DNA from: JBDNDK01 sp046719185
GTDB taxonomy: Bacteria; Armatimonadota; UBA5829
Assembly: GCA_046719185.1 (NCBI GenBank)
Contig: JBDNDK010000011.1
Location: 1 to 26,937 of the forward strand
Direction: 5' to 3'
Length of the DNA: 26,937 nucleotides
The position numbers and the translations under genes were made by a program. A model generated the notes under the pieces. It saw only the letters and a program-made list of their open reading frames with translations, ran no database searches and was not told where the DNA came from. Of this stretch, positions 15,869 to 24,106 are shown in pieces. Position 1 is the first letter of the stretch. Every line of letters starts with the position of its first letter.

Positions 15869-15897
15869 AAAAGACCCTCATTTAAGAGGGCCTTTTT
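15867..15897. terminator. Bidirectional rho-independent terminator
   Basis: CCCTC (15875-15879) and GAGGG (15886-15890) form the core stem, with a loop of six. An A tract precedes and a T tract follows, so it can stop both the YqaA-like gene (+) and the lipoprotein operon (-), which converge here with 35 bp between stop codons. Confidence 0.85.
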
Positions 15898-15903
15898 AGT
15901 TAT

Positions 15904-16926
15904 TTATCTTCTTGTATATTTTATCAAAGCAACATCTATCTCTGGCTGATCAATATACCAATATGGCTCTCCTTCTTCTGGAGGAACATCATCGCCTGTT
16001 GCTGGTTCAAATAAACCATTTCCATCAACATCATTAAATACAAATAAATCTCTTGTATCAAATTTAAATGTAATTATGTATACTCCACTTGGATTTGATG
16101 GAAATACAACCGGTCTTGCAAGTGTAAAGGTGTGTATGTATGGATCAGGAGTTGATTCCATTGAAAAATAGAAATCTTGAACTACAGTTGTTAATTTTTC
16201 AGGAGGTCCTGATTCTTCGAAAATCCACCCAGAATTATTGTCTGGTCTTGAATTTGTAATTGCAATTAAGTTTTCTGTTTCCAAGCTCTCTTCATCATCT
16301 TCATCTTCTTCATCAAAAATCCAATTCCAAACATTGTTGTAATATAGAAGAATATCACCTGAGTGCACAGGACTTACACTACTGCAGTATAATCTATACA
16401 ACCAATTTCTTAATCCATCACCAAATAAATTTGCCTCAATTCCAATATCTAAATATACTAGTTTTAATCTTATATGCGTATATTCACCTGAGTCTGGATA
16501 TGAGGTATTTCCATTTATTATATCTATTGATGAATTATTAAAGTCTAAAACACTTGCATTTTCTAATGAAGACTCATAAACAACATAAGGATTCGTGTCT
16601 GATTCTCCTCTTAACATCTCGATTTTGGCAACAGCAACTTTAAAGGTATTTGGTGTTAAGCCTGCCTTATTTGTTATATAATCATCAATAGGCGATCTGT
16701 TTAAGTTTATTGCACCTATTTGCCCTCTAGTCTCTACACCCGCATTTATTGTTGGTGGAACATTTTGGTGTGCTGTTATTTCATTTTCAGAAAATGTTTC
16801 TGGAACAGCTAGAGATTGTACTTGTCCTCTCTGAATAGGAATACTGGATCCACCACAACCAGTGAATAGAGCCGAAAATACTGCAGACAAAATTATTATT
16901 GAAAAAATAAAAAATCTAATTTTCAT
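15904..16926 (-). CDS. Putative lipoprotein, paralogue of the adjacent gene
   Basis: A 340-aa exported protein with a signal peptide ending in ALFTGCGG, a probable lipobox with Cys at residue 24. I do not recognise a named family. It is clearly homologous to its upstream neighbour. Shared blocks are LAVPETFSENEIT, TPNTFKVAVAKIE, NPYVV, GNTSYPDSGEYTHIRLKLVY, LYRLYCSSVSPV, RPDNNSGWIF, VVQDFYFSMES, PVVFPSNPSGVYIITFKFD and VDVALI-like ends. An acidic DVDGNGLFEP element near the C-terminus resembles a calcium-binding loop. Last gene of the operon, 27 nt after its paralogue and just before the bidirectional terminator. A surface or periplasmic role is inferred. Confidence 0.75.
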   Translation of the reverse strand: MKIRFFIFSIIILSAVFSALFTGCGGSSIPIQRGQVQSLAVPETFSENEITAHQNVPPTINAGVETRGQIGAINLNRSPIDDYITNKAGLTPNTFKVAVAKIEMLRGESDTNPYVVYESSLENASVLDFNNSSIDIINGNTSYPDSGEYTHIRLKLVYLDIGIEANLFGDGLRNWLYRLYCSSVSPVHSGDILLYYNNVWNWIFDEEDEDDEESLETENLIAITNSRPDNNSGWIFEESGPPEKLTTVVQDFYFSMESTPDPYIHTFTLARPVVFPSNPSGVYIITFKFDTRDLFVFNDVDGNGLFEPATGDDVPPEEGEPYWYIDQPEIDVALIKYTRR

Positions 16927-16953
16927 TTAATGAACATCCTTTTAAAGTGTAAT

Positions 16954-18000
16954 TTAGTTTTGATATTTAATTATCGCAACATCAACATCTGGTGCCTCAA
17001 TATACCAAATAGGCTCACCAAGCATTTCTTCAGTAACATCATCTCCGCCCATAGGCTCAAAAACCCCATTTCCATCAACATCGTCAAAAACAAATATATT
17101 TGTTTTATCAAACTTAAATGCAACTATATAAACACCGCTTGGATTTGATGGAAATACAATTGGTTTAGGCAACTCAAATGTTTCAACATAAGGATCTATT
17201 GATTCCTCAACAATATTTTCATCCATACTGAAGAAATAGTCTTGCACAACACAAGATAGTTTATCTGGATAACCAAATTCATGGAATAACCAACCAGAAT
17301 TATTGTCTGGTCTTCCACCTGCAAGTGGTAATAAAATATCATCAAGAGATAAATCATTATCTTCTAGATCATCAAACATCCAATTCCAAGTGTTGTTCAT
17401 ATATATCAAAACATCACCATTCAAAACAGGAGGAACACTACTGCAGTATAATCTCATTAAATAATTTGAAATTCCCTCATCAAATAGATCCGCTCGTATT
17501 CCTAATTCTACATACACAATTTTCATTCTAATATGTGTATATGTACCTGCAGAAGGATATGAAGTGTTTCCTTGAATTGCATTTATAGTTGACGATGATA
17601 AATCAAAAACATTTGCATTTGAAAGATCTTCTATATCAAATACAACATAAGGATTAGAATCATTTACACCTTTAAGCAATTCGATTTTGGTAACAGCAAC
17701 TTTGAAAGTAGATGGAGTTAAATATCCATTTACGAAGTTTGGATTTGTGAAATCTTCCATTTCATTTCTATATCTAGTGATTGTTCCAACCTGTCCCCTT
17801 GGCTCAACACCACTGGATATAGATGGAGCTACTGATCTATGAGAAGTAATTTCACTTTCAGAAAATGTTTCTGGAACTGATAATTGTTCCACACTACCTA
17901 ATCTTGGAGCAGGAACAGTTGATCCACCGCACCCAATTGTAATAATCACACAAAATATTAACATTAAAACAATAATCGACATCAAAATAATTCTTTTCAT
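16954..18000 (-). CDS. Putative lipoprotein, paralogue of the adjacent gene
   Basis: A 348-aa exported protein with a signal peptide ending IITIGCGG (lipobox ITIGC). Family unknown. It shares long blocks with the next gene downstream: LSVPETFSESEIT, TPSTFKVAVTKIE, GNTSYPSAGTYTHIRMKIVY, LMRLYCSSVPPV, RPDNNSGWLF and PIVFPSNPSGVYIVAFKFD. The two arose by tandem duplication. A DVDGNGVFEPMGGDD element looks like a calcium-binding loop. A longer reading from TTG 18018 would begin inside the GGAGGG ribosome site; ATG 18000 is preferred. It lies 76 nt after the DUF2993-like gene in the same direction. Confidence 0.75.
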   Translation of the reverse strand: MKRIILMSIIVLMLIFCVIITIGCGGSTVPAPRLGSVEQLSVPETFSESEITSHRSVAPSISSGVEPRGQVGTITRYRNEMEDFTNPNFVNGYLTPSTFKVAVTKIELLKGVNDSNPYVVFDIEDLSNANVFDLSSSTINAIQGNTSYPSAGTYTHIRMKIVYVELGIRADLFDEGISNYLMRLYCSSVPPVLNGDVLIYMNNTWNWMFDDLEDNDLSLDDILLPLAGGRPDNNSGWLFHEFGYPDKLSCVVQDYFFSMDENIVEESIDPYVETFELPKPIVFPSNPSGVYIVAFKFDKTNIFVFDDVDGNGVFEPMGGDDVTEEMLGEPIWYIEAPDVDVAIIKYQN

Positions 18001-18076
18001 AATTAAAGAACCCTCCAATATTGTATTTCTTTTTAATAATTGGAATTGATTCTTTAAATATTTAGATTTTTTTGCT

Positions 18077-18805
18077 TTAATTATTGTTGCTGTTTATCTT
18101 TGGTCTGTTTATAATACTCATTAAATCAACACTTCCGCTTAGAGTGAGCATACCGAAACCAAGTTCTGCTGAATCAATGGTTGCAGGGAAACCGAGGTCG
18201 TCAACATTAAATATATTACCAAGTCTTTTTTCAAAAAAGTCTCTTGCAAAATTTGGTGCACTAATTCCTACTGCTTTTATATTGTGCAATTTTAATCTTA
18301 GCATTTTTTGCTCTTCAACATATACTTCGGCTTCCGTTGAAATGTTTGCTCTAATGTTTGCAAGACCCGGGGCAGCTGTTATCAAAAGTTTGTCACCTTT
18401 AATAGATAACCTCAATTCTGGAATATCAGGATATTTATCTCTTATGATTTTTTCTAATTCACTTTCTATAACTGATGCTTTATATGTTGTTGAACTTACT
18501 TTGGTTATTTCTCTTGAACTTCGGCTAAACCGCACTCCTTGCACATCAGCCTGTAAATTTGATATTTTCAATCCTGTTAAAGTAGTTACATTTACTCCAA
18601 CAATATCAATGCTTTTTATCCTACCATTAAATAAATCTATAGGACTTGCAGATACATCCACGGCATAAGATTCAGCAGGACCAATAATATCAGGCAATTG
18701 AACAGCTATAGCATTTTCTATCTGCTTTCTGGCAGAGTCTCCTCCGCAACCATATAGGCTTACTGCAACTATCACTATAATTAGAATAAAAAGAAGTTTT
18801 TTCAT
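18077..18805 (-). CDS. DUF2993-like lipoprotein
   Basis: A 242-aa exported lipoprotein: signal peptide LLFILIIVIVAVSLYGCGG with Cys at about residue 20. The mature part has the DUF2993 (LmeA-like) pattern: IENAIAVQLP early, a central IDIVGVNVTTLTGLKISNLQ stretch, LRLKLHNIKAVGI, and DLGFPATIDSAELG near the end. In mycobacteria and cyanobacteria such proteins are envelope lipid-binding proteins, so a lipid-handling role is possible but inferred. The start ATG 18805 shares ATGA with the stop of the upstream redox gene and follows GGAAAGGA; a TTG at 18820 is less likely. Confidence 0.72.
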   Translation of the reverse strand: MKKLLFILIIVIVAVSLYGCGGDSARKQIENAIAVQLPDIIGPAESYAVDVSASPIDLFNGRIKSIDIVGVNVTTLTGLKISNLQADVQGVRFSRSSREITKVSSTTYKASVIESELEKIIRDKYPDIPELRLSIKGDKLLITAAPGLANIRANISTEAEVYVEEQKMLRLKLHNIKAVGISAPNFARDFFEKRLGNIFNVDDLGFPATIDSAELGFGMLTLSGSVDLMSIINRPKINSNNN

Positions 18806-19941
18806 TTTTTCCTTTCCCAATCAATCAAGTTGTTAATTTTTGTTTCGGGTTCATAATATCTTTTATAAATTTTTGTTAATGTTGTATATGCAAATAGATT
18901 ATTTATTAGATTCCACCTTATTATTAAATAAAAGATAGCATAAGTGATAATTAATCCAATTAAAAAGAGAAGATAATTAAATAAAAATTGCGGCACACCA
19001 GATTTTAATATTGATAACCAAGAATAATTTTGTTGAAGCTTTAATATATTTTTCAAAGCAAAACCCTGTAGCCAAGAAACAGACAAAAACAATAGAATCA
19101 TCCATGAATGACCTGCCTGAACCGCAGTCTCTGGACAATATGATATACATCTCATGCAGTTCTCACAGGTAATTTTCCAATATGGTTTTTTTATTTTTAT
19201 CCCCATCATTAATATTGATTTTGATGGGCAAAATTCAGCACATAATCCACAGCTTGTACACTTATTATCTGAAAAAAATAATTTTGAAAAAATAAATCTA
19301 CCAAAGAGCAAATATCCAATTGAAATTTTATATAGCAAGATACCTATAATGAGACATATATACCCACCAAAGAACAGCTTGCCATTGAGAATTCTTTTTG
19401 CAAAATTTTTGGTTCTAATTTGTGCTCTAGAAATTATGCTCTTAACATACTCATTTTTCAAAGATGGATGGAGTGACATCCAATTTGCCGGCATATCTAA
19501 CCCCATAACACCTCTTACTCTATAACCCTTTAAAGACAATATCAATGCAATTAAATAACATCCTGTACCTTCAACACCAGGAATATGAAATTTTCCAATT
19601 CTTGTACCTCCCCTTGTAAGTATAACAAACGCATTCACACCGAAGGCAAAAGGAAGCATTATAGCAAATTTGATAAGAAGCCAAGGTGCAGTAAACCCAT
19701 GAGTCGGGCCTAATATTCCTAATAATGCACCTTTTTTGAGAATTGGAATAGTTTTGTTTTGCTCACATATTTGCTGTGTTGATACTTGAGCACCAAAATT
19801 CTTTGCTTCACTGGCAATCCATTCTGACACTCTGTATGTGTTTCCAGTGCCAGTAAAATAATGTAAATGAACACTATCAAATACAGTAGAATACTTTTTC
19901 TCTGAAGATGATTGTACGGCAGCTGTGTTTTCTTTATCCAT
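18802..19941 (-). CDS. EFR1-like flavodoxin / 2x[4Fe-4S] ferredoxin membrane protein
   Basis: A 379-aa redox protein. Residues 23-180 are flavodoxin-like with the FMN phosphate loop TGTGNT (30-35). A hydrophobic region (about 190-212) precedes a two-cluster ferredoxin domain with Cys228, 231, 234, 238 and Cys259, 262, 265, 269, each set CxxCxxCxxxCP. Two more TM helices follow (about 280-297 and 318-342). The flavodoxin-ferredoxin order is that of the EFR1 family; the added membrane helices are less usual. Electron donor and acceptor are unknown. The ATG shares one base with the upstream stop (TAATG), and the stop overlaps the DUF2993-like gene by 4 nt, so the three are translationally coupled. 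Confidence 0.85.
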   Translation of the reverse strand: MDKENTAAVQSSSEKKYSTVFDSVHLHYFTGTGNTYRVSEWIASEAKNFGAQVSTQQICEQNKTIPILKKGALLGILGPTHGFTAPWLLIKFAIMLPFAFGVNAFVILTRGGTRIGKFHIPGVEGTGCYLIALILSLKGYRVRGVMGLDMPANWMSLHPSLKNEYVKSIISRAQIRTKNFAKRILNGKLFFGGYICLIIGILLYKISIGYLLFGRFIFSKLFFSDNKCTSCGLCAEFCPSKSILMMGIKIKKPYWKITCENCMRCISYCPETAVQAGHSWMILLFLSVSWLQGFALKNILKLQQNYSWLSILKSGVPQFLFNYLLFLIGLIITYAIFYLIIRWNLINNLFAYTTLTKIYKRYYEPETKINNLIDWERKK

Positions 19942-20978
19942 TAACTATTTTTTAGCAGCCTTCTTAGTTTATAAGACTCTTTTTTTCTCATTTCTATTTC
20001 CTCATCAGTCATTATTCTGTTTTTTCTAAAATCAAATCTTGATGCTTCAAGTATAAAATCAATCAAATGGCTTTTTGGTGTGCTGCTAAATATGTGATTT
20101 TTTCTTTGATAATCTTTCCAGCCAATCCTGCCCTTTACATAAAGGATTGAAGCTAGCAAACTTGAAAGTTCAGATCTCTTTTTTTGTTTAAGTTCATCTC
20201 TTGTGTATATATGGTCAGATATATATTCAAATTCTAACCTATATGGAGGATCATCACCAAATACTTCTGATAGAAGTGTTGCTGCTCTCCAATTTAATAT
20301 TGTCTTTCTAGACATTGCAGTATAAAATACTTTAACTTCAGCATCATAAATAGTAGTATCAATGCCCTCTGAGGTAATCACATTATATTTTTTTAAAGTT
20401 CTTATTACAGTTGGTTCACCAACCTGATAATTAGTGTTCTCTATTCCGGCTATATCAGAAGTCTCAACAGATAATATTTTTGCATAATGATTGTGCACAT
20501 CTTCTGTTTCAACTCTCAATGAACCTTTTATTCTTATATAATCTCCCACATCAATAGGAAGATTTGCACCTTCTCTAATAGCTCTATCATTCATTTCTTC
20601 TTTAAAGAGTATATCTTTGATAGTTGAACGAAGAATATTATCCTTATCAGGATTTAAAATTGATCTAGAAATAATATCCGCTAATGACAAATCTTCATAT
20701 CTTCTGTATCTCCATTTCCCACTTGATTTTTTTGGTTGCTTAGAAATTGAAGTAACAAAATTTATATCTTTCTCATCAGTACGGACAATCTCATTATTTC
20801 TTATGTTTCTAATTGTGTATATCCAATGGGGTTGAGGATTATGTGCTATGTCAACAGCTAAAATTTCACCTACAGTCTTTTGAGGTCCAAATTGACCATA
20901 GCTTTGTCTAGGAAGTCTTGGGTCGGAGTGTTTATAGACTACCAGCCGACCAACACTATATTTATAATCATCTATCAT
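19941..20978 (-). CDS. Unrecognised soluble protein, first gene of the redox/lipoprotein operon
   Basis: A 345-aa protein with no family I can name, no signal peptide and no TM helix. The first ~75 residues (VGRLVVYKHSDPRLPR, then GEILAVDIAHNPQPHWIYTI) are predicted beta-rich and could be an SH3- or KOW-like barrel. The middle has GDYIRIKGSLRVE, again barrel-like. The C-terminal third is helical and strongly basic (RFDFRKNRIM, EIEMRKKESYKLRRLLK), compatible with nucleic-acid or membrane-surface binding. The ATG follows AAAGGA, and a strong promoter lies upstream. Tight coupling to the flavodoxin/ferredoxin gene (TAATG) suggests a shared task. Confidence 0.7.
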   Translation of the reverse strand: MIDDYKYSVGRLVVYKHSDPRLPRQSYGQFGPQKTVGEILAVDIAHNPQPHWIYTIRNIRNNEIVRTDEKDINFVTSISKQPKKSSGKWRYRRYEDLSLADIISRSILNPDKDNILRSTIKDILFKEEMNDRAIREGANLPIDVGDYIRIKGSLRVETEDVHNHYAKILSVETSDIAGIENTNYQVGEPTVIRTLKKYNVITSEGIDTTIYDAEVKVFYTAMSRKTILNWRAATLLSEVFGDDPPYRLEFEYISDHIYTRDELKQKKRSELSSLLASILYVKGRIGWKDYQRKNHIFSSTPKSHLIDFILEASRFDFRKNRIMTDEEIEMRKKESYKLRRLLKNS

Positions 20979-21003
20979 GTGGGTCGTCCTTTCTGCTAAT
21001 TAC

Positions 21004-21031
21004 ATTATACTCCAGTAGAATTATTCGTCAA
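21004..21031 (-). promoter_or_regulatory. Promoter of the five-gene redox/lipoprotein operon
   Basis: The minus strand has TTGACG (21031-21026), a 16-nt spacer and a perfect TATAAT (21009-21004). Transcription would start near 20997, about 20 nt before the first gene. Confidence 0.65.
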
Positions 21032-21081
21032 TTGATTGATAATTAAAAATTATAAAAAAACAAAATATCTCTATAGATTAC

Positions 21082-22263
21082 CTAATTGTTGTATCTTCCA
21101 AAATTCTGAATTGCAGACATAATCAATCTCATACCAGTCAATCTTGAACCATTGTTAATTGAGCCTGCTGTGGAGAATAATAGACCCCTTTTTTCTTTTG
21201 CCATTTCAAAATCTCTCAAGAATTCAGCAACAATTCCTCTCTCATCATTCCTGCTTAATGTAAATGGTGCAAGCTGACCATGAATTACTGCATTAGGTAT
21301 GTGCTTTCTTATTTCATCCACCATCACAGTGGGACCAAAATTTACTGCTGTCATTTTGAGTTGTCCAAAAAGAGGAAGTAAATGCGACATCGCACTATCA
21401 GAGTGCTGAAATCTAGAATCACCAGGATTTGGTGAATATTTATCAAATATTGTTTTTAGTATTGGGTATCCAAAAAATTCATACATATCCTTTGTTAACA
21501 AATAACAATTATCATCAGCAAAACCGAAACCGTGCGGCGGTGTATCACCAGCAGATTCATCTAAAACTTCAGCAATTCCAATAATTGACCTTAATATTGC
21601 ATCTCTAAATCTCTCAGCAAGCTTTGGATTATCATATATTAGAAAAATTAGTCTTTCTGCACCATATATAGAAGTAGCAAAAGTTACGGGTCCTCTAAGA
21701 CCTCTAAATCTTGGATGATGACATCCTAATGCTAATAATCTTTCTTTTTCTTCCTCCCAATTTGGAGGTAATATAAATTCTTTTAGATTTTCAAGTCTTC
21801 TATCTACTCTATCAAGCAAAGCTTGTAATTCATCTTCATTATGGGCTGATTCCTGCAGCCACCAAGACCAAGTGCCCGGTATCCAAACATTTTCTGCCTC
21901 AAATATTTCTGGAAGAGTTTTAATTGGAGGCCAATGCTTTGTAGGGTCAGATGGAGTTTCATTTAAAAGTCTCTTTCCTACTATTTTTTTTGATATATCA
22001 TTATATCTTTTATTTAATTCCAATCTCCATTCCTCATCATGGTCATATTTCCAGTAGTCTTCTTTCACACCAAGCTCATCAAACACACATTCACCACTCA
22101 TCCTAATTCCTAAAGGTACTTGTGGGATATCTTCTCCAAATGGATTCTTTGATGCAATAGTATCATCTTCCCAAAATTTGTCTAAATCAACAGGTGCTAA
22201 CCCATTATTTTTTTGAGTTTCATTCAGCAGCCAATCTATTTTTTGCTCTTGCTCATTATTCAC
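21082..22263 (-). CDS. URO-D/MtaA-superfamily protein
   Basis: A 393-aa cytoplasmic protein related to uroporphyrinogen decarboxylases and corrinoid methyltransferases of the MtaA type. Family-like segments include RGLRGPVTFATSIYG, GFADDNCYLLTKDMYEFF, FQHSDSAMSHLLPLFG, VNFGPTVMVDEIR, VIHGQLAPFTL and a final GGSIN-like FSTAGSINNGSR. The usual HxC metal site of MtaA is not evident, so it may be a non-canonical member. Divergent paralogues of this superfamily are common next to glycoside hydrolases in environmental bacteria; their roles are mostly unknown. The start is GTG at 22263 with TTGGAGC upstream. It lies 65 nt after the CBM9-like gene. Confidence 0.78.
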   Translation of the reverse strand: MNNEQEQKIDWLLNETQKNNGLAPVDLDKFWEDDTIASKNPFGEDIPQVPLGIRMSGECVFDELGVKEDYWKYDHDEEWRLELNKRYNDISKKIVGKRLLNETPSDPTKHWPPIKTLPEIFEAENVWIPGTWSWWLQESAHNEDELQALLDRVDRRLENLKEFILPPNWEEEKERLLALGCHHPRFRGLRGPVTFATSIYGAERLIFLIYDNPKLAERFRDAILRSIIGIAEVLDESAGDTPPHGFGFADDNCYLLTKDMYEFFGYPILKTIFDKYSPNPGDSRFQHSDSAMSHLLPLFGQLKMTAVNFGPTVMVDEIRKHIPNAVIHGQLAPFTLSRNDERGIVAEFLRDFEMAKEKRGLLFSTAGSINNGSRLTGMRLIMSAIQNFGRYNN

Positions 22264-22328
22264 TATATTGCTCCAATGTTTTTTGAGGTATTATATATGA
22301 ATAAAATACAGATTAGCAAACAAAATAA

Positions 22329-22997
22329 TTATCTAATAAAAACTATCTTTTCCCACTCATCTACATTGTGAAAATCAACTTTAGATAAAGTAGCATTAGA
22401 GCTTAATTCCTTACCATCTGATTTTTCAAGATATATAGAATAATCATATCTTGCAACATGGAATTTCCAAATATCTCCAGAATTAGGCTTTTTATTATTT
22501 AGGCTTGGCAAACTCTTAAAAGGAATTGCACACTCTAAAATCCAATATGAATCTATATCAGAGTAATCATTAATCGTACCTTCAATATTTATTCCTACTT
22601 TTAGATCATTGCAATTCCACTTGCTCCATCTGTGACAATCTTCACCACCTGCATTTCTCACCTTGCTGTATGCATCATATACTGTACCTAATGCATTAAT
22701 TTCAAAGTTATAATAATCAGGTTTATCTATATCAGGTTGAATGAAAATTTCTAAGCAGTCTTCTGTAAATGTTTTAGAATCATGCTCTGTATAATAACTC
22801 CAAATATCCTTATCATAAGCTTTGAATCCAACATAAAGATATTTATTGTCCCATAATAATCTGACTTCTGTTTTGCTCTCAGGAATATCATTTGTAACTG
22901 GAATCTTTAGATTAATAATTTCTGCAGTCTGCCAAATACTTTCATCAAGTTTTCCATCAACAACTATTTTTTCTTTTATATAATTGCAAGAATACAT
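22329..22997 (-). CDS. CBM9-like carbohydrate-binding protein
   Basis: A 222-aa single-domain protein of the CBM9-like/DOMON fold. It has the recurring family pattern VVDGKLDESIWQTAE, TEVRLLWDNKYLYVGFKAYD, the TEDCLEIFIQPD turn, YNFEINALGTVYD, and AIPFKSL followed by GDIWKFHVARYD. It lacks a signal peptide, unlike most secreted members, so it may act inside the cell or be misassigned at its 5' end. No clear Shine-Dalgarno precedes ATG 22997. It is transcribed with the URO-D-like gene downstream and lies after the terminator of the secreted glycosidase-like gene. Confidence 0.82.
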   Translation of the reverse strand: MYSCNYIKEKIVVDGKLDESIWQTAEIINLKIPVTNDIPESKTEVRLLWDNKYLYVGFKAYDKDIWSYYTEHDSKTFTEDCLEIFIQPDIDKPDYYNFEINALGTVYDAYSKVRNAGGEDCHRWSKWNCNDLKVGINIEGTINDYSDIDSYWILECAIPFKSLPSLNNKKPNSGDIWKFHVARYDYSIYLEKSDGKELSSNATLSKVDFHNVDEWEKIVFIR

Positions 22998-23040
22998 TTT
23001 AATTTATACTCATGTTTAATAATTTTTCTAATTATAATAT

Positions 23041-23080
23041 AAAATTAAAAAGACCCAAATGATATTATCATTTGGGTCTT
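23041..23080 (-). terminator. Strong rho-independent terminator after the secreted GH-like gene
   Basis: AAGACCCAAATGAT (23050-23063) and ATCATTTGGGTCTT (23067-23080) form a perfect 14-bp stem with a 3-nt loop. On the minus strand a T-rich tract follows directly. The end of the gene at 23120 is 40 bp upstream. Confidence 0.92.
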
Positions 23081-23119
23081 ATTGCTTGCTTCTAAGCTCC
23101 CCTTATAAAATCATTTATT

Positions 23120-24106
23120 TTATCTTGTACTCATCTGTGTTGCAAATGGTCTTTCAGGAATAGGATTTGTAGTATTGTTATATAAATCAATACCATAGAA
23201 GAGTGGGTTAGTATTCCAGTATATTTCTTGGCTTAATGCAAAATAGAACCAACCTTTAATTCTTGGATGACTCTGAGCATAAGATTGGAATGCAGATTTA
23301 CATCTAATTCCTTTTTCATTCCAACTCAAACTTCCATTATTTATCATAGCCTCTGTGATGAATACTGGTTTTGTGCTTGGAGAATTGTTTAGTGCATAGA
23401 ATGTCTCCCACATTGGCTGATTGCCATCATTTGCATAAAGTGTCCAGAAACCATAAGCATGTGTTCCTAATCCATCATACAGGTTTGGCACCCATCCTTC
23501 GCTATTATTGGTATAGATAACATTTGAATAATTAACTCCAGGATATTGGGCGTTTCCTTGTTTTGTAGGCATAGATGCCATCCATTTCATGGGCCAAAGC
23601 CATGCCCATTGAGGTTTTACTGTTTTTGCAGTTTCAATAAGCCAATATCTATGAACCCATGGATCAGCACCATGCAAATCTGGTTCATTTCCTACTTCAA
23701 TCCAAAATTCTATTCCCTGATATCTTCTATTATAGATAAAATCAACAATTCTTTCATTTGTATCCCAAAATCTCATTCCTGCAATAAAGTGACTAATTTC
23801 ATTTGGTGTGATTTTTGTAGCTGGACTTCTGAAAATTATTGTTTTTGCACCAGCATCTATTGCACCTTGCACATGAACTGCAGGTATAACATAATATTGA
23901 GGCCATCCACCATTCCATTGATTATCATAGGACAAATGGAATTTCATAGCATCTACTTTCATTGTTAGCATTTCAGGAAACTGCACATTCCAGTATTGGG
24001 GCTCATCTCTAATCAATATCATTCCTGCTTTAGGCTTTGAAAAAGCTGAGGTAGCAAACGCCATTGTAAGAATTACAGCAACTACTAATAATAAAAATTT
24101 CTTCAT
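23120..24106 (-). CDS. Secreted clan GH-A-like glycoside hydrolase
   Basis: A 328-aa exported protein with a signal peptide (LLLVVAVILTMAFATSAFS, likely cut after AFS at residue 23). It reads as a small TIM barrel with clan GH-A catalytic features: WIEVGNEPD with the acid/base Glu141 after Asn140, THAYGF (His216, Tyr218) and the nucleophile candidate Glu252 in PVFITEAM. The short length and general layout resemble GH5/GH39-type barrels, but I cannot assign a numbered family. It probably cleaves extracellular polysaccharide. GGGAGG precedes the ATG at suitable spacing. A LacI-type operator candidate is about 160 bp upstream. Confidence 0.7.
   Translation of the reverse strand: MKKFLLLVVAVILTMAFATSAFSKPKAGMILIRDEPQYWNVQFPEMLTMKVDAMKFHLSYDNQWNGGWPQYYVIPAVHVQGAIDAGAKTIIFRSPATKITPNEISHFIAGMRFWDTNERIVDFIYNRRYQGIEFWIEVGNEPDLHGADPWVHRYWLIETAKTVKPQWAWLWPMKWMASMPTKQGNAQYPGVNYSNVIYTNNSEGWVPNLYDGLGTHAYGFWTLYANDGNQPMWETFYALNNSPSTKPVFITEAMINNGSLSWNEKGIRCKSAFQSYAQSHPRIKGWFYFALSQEIYWNTNPLFYGIDLYNNTTNPIPERPFATQMSTR

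Noticed and set aside
18084..18668. 194-aa open frame on the + strand
   Set aside because: Antisense shadow of the DUF2993-like lipoprotein gene, without a ribosome site or recognisable domain.
23546..23968. 140-aa Cys/Ile/Phe-rich + strand frame
   Set aside because: Opposite the secreted GH-A-like gene, which has a signal peptide and catalytic motifs. The frame is a by-product.
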